A stretch of 9,534 bases of DNA from an uncultured Collinsella sp. (GCA_902496375.1 CABVAS010000044.1:1-9534); one strand, 5' to 3'. Numbered from the stretch's first letter, positions 1-5,381 are shown. A program made the numbers and translations. Notes: generated by a model from the letters alone, not told the origin.

Positions 1-656
1 TTGTCGCTAAGGGCAAGGGCTCGGGTTTCTTGCGCAATCTCGACGAGCTCGAGGCGTTCTTAAGCGATGTGTGCGAGCGGTCGCCGTTGCCGGTATCGGT
101 AAAGACCAGGCTGGGGCTGGAGAGCGACGACGAATACGAGCGCGTGCTCGATCTGTATTGCCACATGCCGCTGGCAGAGCTGATCGTGCATCCGCGCGTA
201 CAGAAGGACCGCTATATGGGCTCGCCGCGCAAAGAGTTTTATGGCGAGACGCTGGAGCGCGCGCCGTTCCCCGTGGCCTATAACGGCGACATTTTCGATC
301 TTGAGGATATGGACGCACTGATGGAGGCCTATCCCGGGACACGCCATGTGATGCTGGGGCGTGGCTTGCTTGCGAACCCCGCGCTGGCTCGCATGGTCAA
401 GGGCGGCCCCGCTGCAACGGCTGCTGAGCTGCAGCGTTTCCACGATACGCTGTTTGCGGCCTATGCAGAAGAGATTGGCGGTAATGCGGTTTTTCGTATG
501 AAGGAGTGGTGGTTCTACGCCAAGTGCGCTTTCGCCGACCCCGCTACCGTTCACAAACTCGTACGTAAGACCAAAAAGGTCGACGAATACCGTGCCGCCG
601 TCGAGCGCGTCTTTCGCGAGCAGCCACTCGCACCCACAGCCCGCTTCCACGGCTAG
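1..656 (+). CDS. tRNA-dihydrouridine synthase (Dus family), 5' end cut off by the window
   Basis: Flavoenzyme that reduces specific uridines in the tRNA D-loop to dihydrouridine using FMN and NADPH, in the cytoplasm. The reading frame is open from base 3 and ends at TAG 654-656, giving 217 visible residues. The N-terminal part of the TIM barrel, including the catalytic cysteine, lies upstream of the window. Visible Dus signatures, in order, are KGKGSGF at the left edge, PVSVKTRLG (the conserved Lys that contacts FMN/tRNA), ELIVHPRVQKDRY (the conserved His-x-Arg), VAYNGDI and the phosphate-binding MLGRGLLANPALAR. A helical C-terminal domain follows. The family is clear. Which subtype (A, B or C-like), and so which uridine is modified, cannot be told from this fragment. 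A perfect hairpin begins 2 nt after the stop codon. Confidence 0.93.
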   Translation, partial: VAKGKGSGFLRNLDELEAFLSDVCERSPLPVSVKTRLGLESDDEYERVLDLYCHMPLAELIVHPRVQKDRYMGSPRKEFYGETLERAPFPVAYNGDIFDLEDMDALMEAYPGTRHVMLGRGLLANPALARMVKGGPAATAAELQRFHDTLFAAYAEEIGGNAVFRMKEWWFYAKCAFADPATVHKLVRKTKKVDEYRAAVERVFREQPLAPTARFHG

Positions 657-657
657 T

Positions 658-713
658 TAGTCGTAGGGGACGTTCTTTAACGACTAGTCATTTAAGAACG
701 TCCCCTACGACTA
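658..713. repeat. Hairpin repeat A (intact copy), just after dus
   Basis: Perfect 20-bp arms: TAGTCGTAGGGGACGTTCTT at 658-677 and its exact complement at 694-713, around a 16-nt loop that itself contains the palindrome GACTAGTC. It starts 2 nt after the dus stop codon, so it probably shields or terminates the dus transcript. No U-tract follows, so it is not a textbook intrinsic terminator. A diverged relative is found at 1382-1466 and a fragment at 1780-1796, which makes this a dispersed repeat rather than a gene-specific structure. Confidence 0.8.
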
Positions 714-720
714 TGTTGCA

Positions 721-792
721 AAAAGCTGTACGCCAGCATCCAAAGATGTCGAAAGATGTCGACTTTGGATGCTGGCGTATATGTTTGGGTCG
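721..792 (-). repeat. Hairpin repeat B, copy 1; probable terminator of the RHH gene
   Basis: 72-bp unit, 67 of 72 identical to 1801-1872. The stem arms are TACGCCAGCATCCAAAG (729-745) and its exact complement (763-779), with a 17-nt loop. Four of the five differences from copy 2 fall in the loop. The fifth, at 780, decides whether the stem is 17 or 18 bp. Read on the minus strand, the stem is followed by AGCTTTTTG, a T-run 3-4 nt after the stem. The unit lies 15 bp past the stop codon of the minus-strand gene at 808-1074. This fits an intrinsic terminator carried by a mobile or dispersed repeat. Confidence 0.8.
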
Positions 793-807
793 GCGGGGGA
801 GTGGAGT

Positions 808-1074
808 CTAGGCAATCATTGCGTCGAGCGTGATGAGCTCTCTGAGTCGCTCCGTGCGTGTTTGCCCATGGCGCTTTGCTTTTGCGTCAAAGGCTTCAAG
901 GACCGATTCACCCACACGTGCCGATAAAACAACGCTTGGCTCATCAGAGATCGACGGCCTTCCCAGCTTGATGGTGCGACCCTTCGGCCACTCATCTTTT
1001 TCGTATGCCTCCGCGGCTTTCTCCAGCTCTCCGGGGGCAAATCCCATCATTTTTTCAAGCTGCTCAGCATTCAT
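808..1074 (-). CDS. Small ribbon-helix-helix (CopG-like) protein, antitoxin type, no toxin beside it
   Basis: An 88-residue protein. The start at 1074 is chosen because the minus strand carries AGGAGG just upstream. A longer frame starting at 1158 would begin inside the -35 element of the promoter and is unlikely. The N-terminal half is acidic and helical (EQLEKMM, GELEKAAEAYEKDEW). Next comes a basic linker, KGRTIKLGRPS. Residues ~48-84 look like a ribbon-helix-helix: a beta strand PSVVLSARV, helix ESVLEAFDAKAKRHG, then QTRTERLRELI. Such proteins bind DNA as dimers through the beta strand and are often antitoxins that repress their own promoter. No toxin-like reading frame lies on either side: downstream is repeat B and upstream is an 830-bp gene-poor region. 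It may be an orphan antitoxin or a simple regulator. The RHH assignment rests on pattern, not on a database match. Confidence 0.75.
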   Translation of the reverse strand: MNAEQLEKMMGFAPGELEKAAEAYEKDEWPKGRTIKLGRPSISDEPSVVLSARVGESVLEAFDAKAKRHGQTRTERLRELITLDAMIA

Positions 1075-1128
1075 AGCGCCTCCTATCGATCGACATAATG
1101 TCGAGCGCTGGTTCTCGGATCCCCTTTT

Positions 1129-1158
1129 TTGTATACAGTTTTGTAGACAAAAATACAA
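1129..1158 (-). promoter_or_regulatory. Promoter of the RHH gene with overlapping operator-like palindromes
   Basis: On the minus strand, TTGTAT (1158-1153) and TATACA (1135-1130) are spaced by exactly 17 bp and would start transcription near 1122, about 48 nt before the start codon. Two near-identical 8-bp palindromic boxes overlie it: TGTATACA at 1130-1137, covering the -10, and TGTAGACA at 1142-1149, in the spacer. Their centres are 12 bp apart. Tandem short palindromes over a promoter are the usual operator layout for RHH repressors, so self-repression is likely. This part is inference. Confidence 0.6.
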
Positions 1159-1381
1159 GCAGTTTATCAGGCTAATTAGCTTGTTTTGATCCGCCTGCTC
1201 GATAGGAAATGAGCATTGACGGCTTCGATACTCCTTTGCTTTTCAGCTTGGAATTTGGATGCTCGTTGAACTTCCGGAGGGGAGCGTTTTATTAGGCTAT
1301 CGAAATTCTGGGCAGGAGCTCTCACCGGTCTTCGATAGTGGGACCAGCTTAATTCGCGACACAGTGTGTCACGAATTGGAG
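1159..1381. other. Gene-poor intergenic stretch with inverted repeats
   Basis: I see no credible coding frame with a ribosome binding site here. Two small inverted repeats stand out: CTATCGAA (1297-1304) with TTCGATAG (1331-1338), and the 27-nt palindrome described separately at 1351-1377. Together with the repeats that follow, it is part of the 832-bp gap between the RHH and glutaredoxin genes. Confidence 0.5.
1351..1377. repeat. 27-nt near-perfect palindrome
   Basis: Arms AATTCGCGACACA (1351-1363) and TGTGTCACGAATT (1365-1377) match at 12 of 13 positions around one central G. The single mismatch would be a G-U pair in RNA on one strand. With no loop to speak of, it looks more like a protein-binding site or a repeat remnant than a transcription terminator. 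It has no clear promoter or gene beside it. Confidence 0.5.
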
Positions 1382-1466
1382 TAGTCGTTGGGTGTCCTTC
1401 AATGGCTAGTCATACAAGAACGTCCAAGTGCCGGATTTTGTCATTTAGAGTCGTCCCTAACGACTA
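1382..1466. repeat. Hairpin repeat A, diverged copy
   Basis: It begins TAGTCGTTGGG (1382-1392) and ends CCCTAACGACTA (1455-1466), which are inverted copies of each other with one gap. Inside, GGCTAGTCAT and CAAGAACGTCC match the loop and right arm of the intact copy at 658-713. A second match to GTCATTTA plus the right arm occurs at 1440-1466, so the unit seems to have decayed by partial duplication or an insertion of about 30 nt. It ends 4 bp before the inverted-repeat element at 1471. Confidence 0.55.
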
Positions 1467-1470
1467 TTCT

Positions 1471-1715
1471 GGAGGGGCGTGGTCAAAAAAAGCAAATATG
1501 AGTACTGTTGCCATTATGGTTGCATTTATTTTGCTATAAATAGCAGCTCCTGATGAGATTTGTTCCCATTAGGAGCTACTTTTATTGAACATATGAGGAG
1601 AAATAACGTCGTCTGCGGACGAGTGGAACGTTGAATGGTTCCTGAAGTGATCAAAATCGCTGCTACTAAACAGGTAGCAGTACTCATATTTGCCCTTTTT
1701 TGACCACAGCCCTCT
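1471..1715. mobile_element. AT-rich element of about 245 bp with long imperfect terminal inverted repeats (MITE-like)
   Basis: The left end, 1479-1507, and the right end, 1678-1707, are near-exact inverted copies differing only in the A-run (AAAAAAAGC against AAAAAAGGGC). Weaker similarity extends outward through GAGGGG / GAGGGC and inward to about 1536 and 1650. No transposase is encoded, and I saw no clean target-site duplication. Both arms read inward into ATGAGTACTG. On the plus strand this opens a 13-codon hydrophobic frame, MSTVAIMVAFILL (1498-1539). On the minus strand it opens a 53-codon frame starting MSTATCLVAAILIT (1687-1526). The plus frame lacks a ribosome binding site and the minus frame has only a weak GGG 6 nt ahead, so neither is called as a gene here. 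The element is more AT-rich than its surroundings. Alternatives are a decayed transposon end pair or a small inverted duplication. Confidence 0.55.
1545..1586 (+). terminator. Terminator-like hairpin inside the inverted-repeat element
   Basis: AGCTCCTGATGAG (1545-1557) pairs with CCCATTAGGAGCT (1565-1577) with one G-U pair and one mismatch, around a 7-nt loop, and is followed by ACTTTTATT. It lies 5 nt after the stop codon of the 13-codon plus-strand peptide frame. On the plus strand it resembles an intrinsic terminator. On the minus strand it falls inside the 53-codon frame. Confidence 0.5.
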
Positions 1716-1800
1716 CGGAAACCTTTCCAGAGGCGTCAAACAGCCATAATCCAAAGGTCGCCTCAAACAATTAGCCGGCTAAGAGCGTCCATGGCTACCC
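1716..1800. other. Spacer with a remnant of repeat A next to repeat B
   Basis: There is no coding frame of its own. TAAGAGCGTCCATGGCTA at 1780-1797 resembles the right arm of repeat A (TTAAGAACGTCC then CTACGACTA) and runs directly into repeat B at 1801, as in the intact A-B pair at 658-792. Short inverted repeats ACCTTT/AAAGGT (1721-1726, 1753-1758) and GAGGCG/CGCCTC (1730-1735, 1759-1764) are also present. Confidence 0.35.
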
Positions 1801-1872
1801 AAAAGCTGTACGCCAGCATCCAAAGATGTCGGAAATGGTCGACTTTGGATGCTGGCGTACATGTTTGGGTCG
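1801..1872 (-). repeat. Hairpin repeat B, copy 2; probable terminator of the glutaredoxin gene
   Basis: Second copy of the 72-bp unit at 721-792. The stem is 18 bp and perfect, with arms 1808-1825 and 1843-1860 and a 17-nt loop. On the minus strand the stem is followed by AGCTTTTGG. It sits 34 bp past the end of the minus-strand glutaredoxin gene, in the same orientation and place as copy 1 relative to the RHH gene, which supports a terminator role for both. Confidence 0.8.
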
Positions 1873-1906
1873 TATAGGTTGGGGCGAGCCGGTCGCAACG
1901 CGAGTG

Positions 1907-2152
1907 TTAGAGTAGGTTCTCCTGTGTCCACGCGATGATGTCGCTCGACTCGTAGAGTGGTTTGCCGTCGATGAACAGGCAGGGAACCTGGCGTTTTCCG
2001 CCGACGGCGATGAGTGTCTGCTCGGCTTCGGTATCGGTCGTGATATTGCGCTCGGGAATGGTCACACCGTTATCGGCCAAAAAGCGCTTGACTTTTATGC
2101 AATACGGGCAGCCGGTCATAACGTAGAGCGCGAGCTCGTGATCAGTAGCCAT
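1907..2152 (-). CDS. Glutaredoxin-family thiol-disulfide oxidoreductase
   Basis: An 81-residue single-domain thioredoxin fold, a typical size for a small glutaredoxin. The start at 2152 is preceded by GGAGA at good spacing. The dithiol active site CPYC is at residues 15-18 (MTGCPYCIK). The cis-proline loop is QVPCLFIDG (~55-63), with an extra cysteine right after the cis-Pro. The C-terminal helix starts YESSDIIAW, where classic glutaredoxins carry a GG-D motif. There is no signal peptide, so it acts in the cytoplasm, reducing disulfides or mixed disulfides. It lies 51 bp downstream of the XRE/TipAS regulator on the same strand with no terminator between them, so the two are probably co-transcribed. 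The electron donor cannot be told from sequence. NrdH-like or GST-N-like assignment is possible. Confidence 0.9.
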   Translation of the reverse strand: MATDHELALYVMTGCPYCIKVKRFLADNGVTIPERNITTDTEAEQTLIAVGGKRQVPCLFIDGKPLYESSDIIAWTQENLL

Positions 2153-2203
2153 AGGTCTCCAATCGGTTGAGGTTTTGATTGAAATACCCAAAGCCGCCGC
2201 GGT

Positions 2204-3031
2204 CTATGCGCGCGTCAACGACGACTCGATTGCCTGAACCAGAAACGTCGTGGCTCCGGTGCCGCAGGGCTTGTCGTAGTAGTCAACAAAGCGCTGATCG
2301 GCAAGATAGCCGTGGGCGAGGCCCAGGTATGCTTCGTCTTGGGGCTCGTGTCCCCAGTTAAGGGCAATCCATCGACGGTGCATTGCGACAAGTTTGTGGA
2401 CCTCGTTGCTCTCTGGGTCGCCAATGCCCGTGGCAATCGAAAGCTGGCCCAGAACAGCGCGTTCAAGTTCCTTCATGTCGTTCCATGTCTGAGGATCCAT
2501 GTCCAGCAGCGCCTCGTTTGCCGCATCGATAGCCTCATCGCCATAGCGCGCCCGCGCCTCGGCACCGTAGCGCTCCTCGTTTTCCTGCACGGTGCGCCAG
2601 CGCTCCAGTTGCGGCAGGACGGCGCCCATGAGCGAGACGGCTTCGTCGAGCGACATGTCGGTGTCTTGTGCCAGTCGCGGGGCACAATCCTCGATCATTG
2701 CCTCCATGGTGGTGTCGTAGGTGTACTTGCCGTGGTCGTAGCACCACTTGCAGTAATGGTCGGTCGTGGCGCCCGTGGCATCGGTGCCGCAGTCGTCGGA
2801 CGTGAGTATCATGCCGCAGCTCTGGCAATAGCGCTCGGGCATTTCGAGCAGGTGAGACAGGGGTTCTCCGGTTACGGCGGCGATGAGCTTCATCATGTCG
2901 ATGCCCGGGGTGACCTCGTCGCGCTCCCAACGGCTGACGGCTTGGCGCGTGACAAAGAGTTTGGCGGCGAGCTGCTCTTGGGTAAGGTGATGGGCGCGAC
3001 GGATGGCAATGAGCTTTTCTGCAAAGGCCAT
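2204..3031 (-). CDS. XRE-family regulator with zinc ribbon and TipAS-type ligand-binding domain
   Basis: A 275-residue predicted cytoplasmic transcription factor with three parts. Residues ~3-58 are a Cro/CI-type helix-turn-helix (LTQEQLAAKLFVTRQAVSRW). Residues ~66-105 are a putative zinc ribbon with pairs C69-C72 and C94-C97 (YCQSCGM, YCKWCYDHGKY). Residues ~155-272 are all-helical and resemble the TipAS drug-recognition domain: RYGDEAIDAAN, the MDPQTWNDM stretch, VHKLVAMHRRWIALNW, AYLGLAHGYLADQRFVDYYD. In known TipA-type regulators this domain binds thiopeptide-like or other antibiotics, and the DNA-binding part is MerR. Here it is XRE, a less common pairing. The start is preceded by AAGGAG. 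It is divergent from trmO and followed by glutaredoxin. The ligand and target promoters are unknown. Autoregulation through the palindrome at 3091-3105 is a guess. Confidence 0.85.
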   Translation of the reverse strand: MAFAEKLIAIRRAHHLTQEQLAAKLFVTRQAVSRWERDEVTPGIDMMKLIAAVTGEPLSHLLEMPERYCQSCGMILTSDDCGTDATGATTDHYCKWCYDHGKYTYDTTMEAMIEDCAPRLAQDTDMSLDEAVSLMGAVLPQLERWRTVQENEERYGAEARARYGDEAIDAANEALLDMDPQTWNDMKELERAVLGQLSIATGIGDPESNEVHKLVAMHRRWIALNWGHEPQDEAYLGLAHGYLADQRFVDYYDKPCGTGATTFLVQAIESSLTRA

Positions 3032-3061
3032 AGCGGCTCCTTTCTGCTGGTTGATGGCTTA

Positions 3062-3090
3062 AGCATACGCGGCGGCAGGCGCCCTTCCAA
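3062..3090 (-). promoter_or_regulatory. Promoter of the XRE/TipAS regulator gene
   Basis: On the minus strand, TTGGAA (3090-3085) and TATGCT (3067-3062) are separated by 17 bp, placing the transcript start near 3055 and leaving a leader of about 24 nt with AAGGAG just before the start codon. The match is good by eye but was not scored. Confidence 0.5.
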
Positions 3091-3139
3091 GCAACCGTTG
3101 GTTGCACGACAGGAGTCCGCGGCGAAGAATTGCGCGCAA
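3091..3139. promoter_or_regulatory. Candidate operator in the regulator/trmO divergent gap
   Basis: GCAACCGTTGGTTGC (3091-3105) has perfect 6-bp arms and touches the -35 box of the regulator promoter. A second palindrome, TTGCGCGCAA (3130-3139), uses the same GCAA(C)/(G)TTGC half-sites in the opposite order. XRE proteins bind such short inverted repeats as dimers, so this is a plausible autoregulatory site. Direct evidence is only the symmetry and position. Confidence 0.35.
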
Positions 3140-3159
3140 CGCCCCACGCCTCCATGCCG

Positions 3160-3165
3160 TACAAT
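3160..3165 (+). promoter_or_regulatory. -10 element for trmO, suggesting a leaderless transcript
   Basis: TACAAT at 3160-3165 ends 7 nt before the ATG at 3173, so transcription would start at or next to the A of the start codon. No Shine-Dalgarno sequence is visible before that ATG, which fits leaderless translation, common in actinobacteria. A good -35 at normal spacing is not seen; TTGCGC at 3130-3135 is too far. Confidence 0.4.
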
Positions 3166-3172
3166 GACCGGC

Positions 3173-3910
3173 ATGGAACCTATCGCACACATACATACCG
3201 ACCTGCCGCAGAAGTTCGGCATTCCGCGCAACAGCTTTCTGGCGCCTCATCTGCAGGGACGCATCATTTTTGAGCCGGAATTTGCCTCCAATGCAGCGGT
3301 TGAGGGTCTGGACTCCTTCTCTCACCTGTGGCTGCTGTGGCGCTTCGAAAACGGAACGCCCGGCGGCACGGCTAAGGACATAGCCGCCGATGCCAAAACG
3401 CAGGACAGGTCCGGTACCAACGCAAAATGGTCGAAGACCGTGCGTCCGCCGCGCCTGGGTGGAGCCGAGCGTGTGGGCGTCTTTGCCACGCGCAGCCCGT
3501 TTCGCCCTAATCCCATCGGTCTCACCTGCGTCAAGCTCGATCGTGTCGAGTTCACCGACGATGGCCCCATCATCCATGTGCTGGGGGCCGACCTGCGTGA
3601 CGGCACGCCCATCTACGACATTAAGCCCTACATCCCGTTTGCGGATTGCCACTCGGATGCGACCGGCGGCTGGATTGAGGATGCTCCGTGGCAAGAGCTC
3701 GATGTTGAGTTTCCGCGAGCGCTGCAAGATATGGTCCCGCCCGCAAAGCTCCCCGGCCTGGTCGAGGTCCTGCGCCAAGACCCGCGCCGCGCAGGCAGCA
3801 AGCACGAGCCGAACCGCGTTTACCACTTGGCCTACGCCGGGCTCGACATATCGTTTACGGTCGATGAAACCCAGCTAACCGTAGTTGCCGTCAATGACGC
3901 GCGAGACTAA
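3173..3910 (+). CDS. trmO: tRNA (N6-threonylcarbamoyladenosine37-N6)-methyltransferase, TsaA/TrmO family
   Basis: SAM-dependent enzyme that adds a methyl group to t6A at position 37 of certain tRNAs, tuning decoding of the threonine codon family. The protein has 245 residues, close to the 235 of E. coli TrmO. Family signatures are KFGIPRNSF near the N-terminus, LDSFSHLWLLW (~46-56), RVGVFATRSPFRPNPIGL with T106-R107-S108-P109-F110-R-P-N-P and G116-L117, and DIKPYIPFAD from D149. The C-terminal part, DPRR then NRVYHLAYAGLDISFTV, matches the TrmO C-terminal domain. ATG 3173 is preferred because it gives MEPIAHIHT in register with the family. ATG 3164 in the same frame overlaps the likely -10 box. 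The open frame continues far upstream opposite the regulator gene, but that part is not coding. Single gene, divergent from the XRE regulator. Confidence 0.92.
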   Translation: MEPIAHIHTDLPQKFGIPRNSFLAPHLQGRIIFEPEFASNAAVEGLDSFSHLWLLWRFENGTPGGTAKDIAADAKTQDRSGTNAKWSKTVRPPRLGGAERVGVFATRSPFRPNPIGLTCVKLDRVEFTDDGPIIHVLGADLRDGTPIYDIKPYIPFADCHSDATGGWIEDAPWQELDVEFPRALQDMVPPAKLPGLVEVLRQDPRRAGSKHEPNRVYHLAYAGLDISFTVDETQLTVVAVNDARD

Positions 3911-4022
3911 CCGGTCATTCGTCCGCACCCGTCATATTAAGCGCCAAACCCCATGCCAAAACCGCCCACGCTGGTGGACAATAACGCCTATCGAAACAGT
4001 CTACTTTGCACGGGAGCTCAGC

Positions 4023-5237
4023 ATGAAATACGACTTTAGCTCGCTAATCGATCGCCACGGCATGGACTCCATCGCCGTTGACTCCTGGGGCGAGATCCCC
4101 GGTATGGCTCCGAACGCACCCGACGAGGGCTTCGACCGCATTCCCATGTGGGTGGCCGACATGAATTTTGCCACGGTGCCCACGGTCCAGGAGCACATCA
4201 TTCAGCGCGCTCAGCATCCCATGTTTGGCTACTTTAACCCGCGCTCCGAGTATTTCGACCGCATCATCGAATGGCAGAGCCGCCGCAATGGCGTCGAGGG
4301 CCTGCGCCCTGAACATATCGGTTACGAAAACGGCGTGCTGGGCGGTGTCGTGTCGACGCTGCGCGCGTATGTCCAGCCGGGCGATGCGGTGCTGGCCCAC
4401 AGCCCCACCTACATCGGCTTTACCAAGTCCATTGAGGCCGCGGGCTATCGTATTGTCCATAGCCCGCTTAAGCTCGACGATCAGGGCGTGTGGCGCATGG
4501 ACTTTGAGGACATGGAGTGCAAACTCGCCCAAAACCACATCCATGCCGCGGTGTTCTGCTCGCCGCACAATCCCTGCGGCCGCGTATGGGAGCGCGACGA
4601 AATCGAGCGCGCCATGGACATCTATCGCCAGCACGATTGCGTGGTGATTTCGGACGAGATTTGGTCCGATATCATCCTGCCGGGGCACAAGCACATCCCG
4701 ACGCAGTCGGTGAGCGAGGATGCCCGCATGCGCACGGTTGCCCTCTATGCGCCGAGCAAGACGTTTAACCTGGCGGGCCTTGTCGGCAGCTACCACATTG
4801 TCTACAACGAGACGCTGCGTGACCGCATCTGCGCCGTGTCCAACAAGACCCACTACAACGAGATGAATGTCCTCTCCATGCATGCGCTTATCGGTGCCTA
4901 CCAGCCGCAGGGCTACGAGTGGGTGGACGAGCTCAACCAGGTGCTTGCCGGCAATATCGAGTACTTCTGCGATTACGTGGACGGGCATTTTGAGGGCGTG
5001 TCCTATTCGCGTCCGCAGGGCACGTACATGGTGTTTCTGGACTGCACCGAGTGGTGTCGCGAGCATGGCCGCGATATTCAGTGGCTGCTCGACGAGGGGG
5101 CGCGCGTGGGCGTGGGATATCAGGACGGCCGCCCGTTCCACGGGCCCTGCCACATTCGCGTGAATCTGGCGCTGCCGCTTTCGCGCGTAAAGGAAGCGTG
5201 CGACCGCCTGGACCGCTACGTTTTTAATGCACGGTAA
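4023..5237 (+). CDS. MalY/PatB-type PLP-dependent aminotransferase / cystathionine beta-lyase
   Basis: A 404-residue fold-type I PLP enzyme, near the ~390 residues of E. coli MalY. The start at 4023 has GGGAG 7 nt upstream; the frame is open to 3885 but without a better start. Visible MalY/PatB features: PMWVADMNFATVP (~40-53), SPTYIGF, FCSPHNPCGRVW with N183 contacting PLP, VISDEIWSDIIL with the cofactor Asp, and the Schiff-base Lys246 in APSKTFNLAG. Members cleave cystathionine or cysteine to a thiol, pyruvate and ammonia. E. coli MalY also represses the maltose activator MalT through a protein surface. The bacterial homologue could act in methionine metabolism, release of hydrogen sulfide or volatile thiols, or transamination; the sequence does not decide. 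There is no signal peptide. The neighbours do not define a pathway: 112 bp after trmO and followed by a hairpin. Confidence 0.9.
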   Translation: MKYDFSSLIDRHGMDSIAVDSWGEIPGMAPNAPDEGFDRIPMWVADMNFATVPTVQEHIIQRAQHPMFGYFNPRSEYFDRIIEWQSRRNGVEGLRPEHIGYENGVLGGVVSTLRAYVQPGDAVLAHSPTYIGFTKSIEAAGYRIVHSPLKLDDQGVWRMDFEDMECKLAQNHIHAAVFCSPHNPCGRVWERDEIERAMDIYRQHDCVVISDEIWSDIILPGHKHIPTQSVSEDARMRTVALYAPSKTFNLAGLVGSYHIVYNETLRDRICAVSNKTHYNEMNVLSMHALIGAYQPQGYEWVDELNQVLAGNIEYFCDYVDGHFEGVSYSRPQGTYMVFLDCTEWCREHGRDIQWLLDEGARVGVGYQDGRPFHGPCHIRVNLALPLSRVKEACDRLDRYVFNAR

Positions 5238-5252
5238 GTGAGCACTGCATGC

Positions 5253-5284
5253 GGGGCCTTCTGCCAAGTCGGCTGGAAGGCCCC
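5253..5284 (+). terminator. GC-rich hairpin after the malY-type gene
   Basis: GGGGCCTTC (5253-5261) pairs exactly with GAAGGCCCC (5276-5284) around a 14-nt loop, 15 bp after the stop codon. It is followed by ACATGG rather than a T-run, so it is an atypical terminator or an mRNA 3'-end stabiliser. It separates the lyase gene from the sensor operon. Confidence 0.5.
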
Positions 5285-5330
5285 ACATGGTAAAACGTCT
5301 GTAGCCATTGGGCACTCGTGTGGTTTTGTT

Positions 5331-5339
5331 TGCTATTAT
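5331..5339 (+). promoter_or_regulatory. Extended -10 promoter for the sensor operon
   Basis: TGCTATTAT is an extended -10 (TG-n-TATTAT). Transcription would start near 5346, about 36 nt before the lipoprotein start codon. The -35 region is poor: TTGGGC at 5308-5313 is 20 bp away. Extended -10 promoters tolerate a weak -35. Confidence 0.4.
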
Positions 5340-5381
5340 TTTTTACCATTTCAGTCTGTAAACAGGATCGTATGGAGCTCG

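Noticed and set aside
1075..1158. Longer 116-residue version of the RHH protein starting at 1158
   Set aside because: The extra N-terminus overlaps the promoter and operator boxes, is Cys-rich and unlike the rest, and the AGGAGG site supports the start at 1074.
1721..1764. Two interleaved 6-bp inverted repeats suggesting an RNA pseudoknot
   Set aside because: The arrangement leaves no nucleotides for one of the crossing loops, so both stems cannot form together. At best they are alternative hairpins.
1569..1766. 65-codon minus-strand frame crossing the right inverted repeat (contains KYEYCYLFSSSDF)
   Set aside because: No convincing ribosome binding site. It spans the repeat boundary and overlaps the alternative 53-codon frame. 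The matching frame in the left arm is also open, as expected from the repeat alone.
2312..3163. Long plus-strand open frame upstream of and in frame with trmO
   Set aside because: It is antisense to the XRE/TipAS gene, whose domains are clear. The translated part has no recognisable motif, and family alignment places the TrmO start at 3173.
4044..5315. 423-codon minus-strand open frame opposite the malY-type gene
   Set aside because: A by-product of GC-rich codon use in the real gene. Its product is Ala/Val/His-rich with no domain, and the sense frame has full MalY/PatB motifs.
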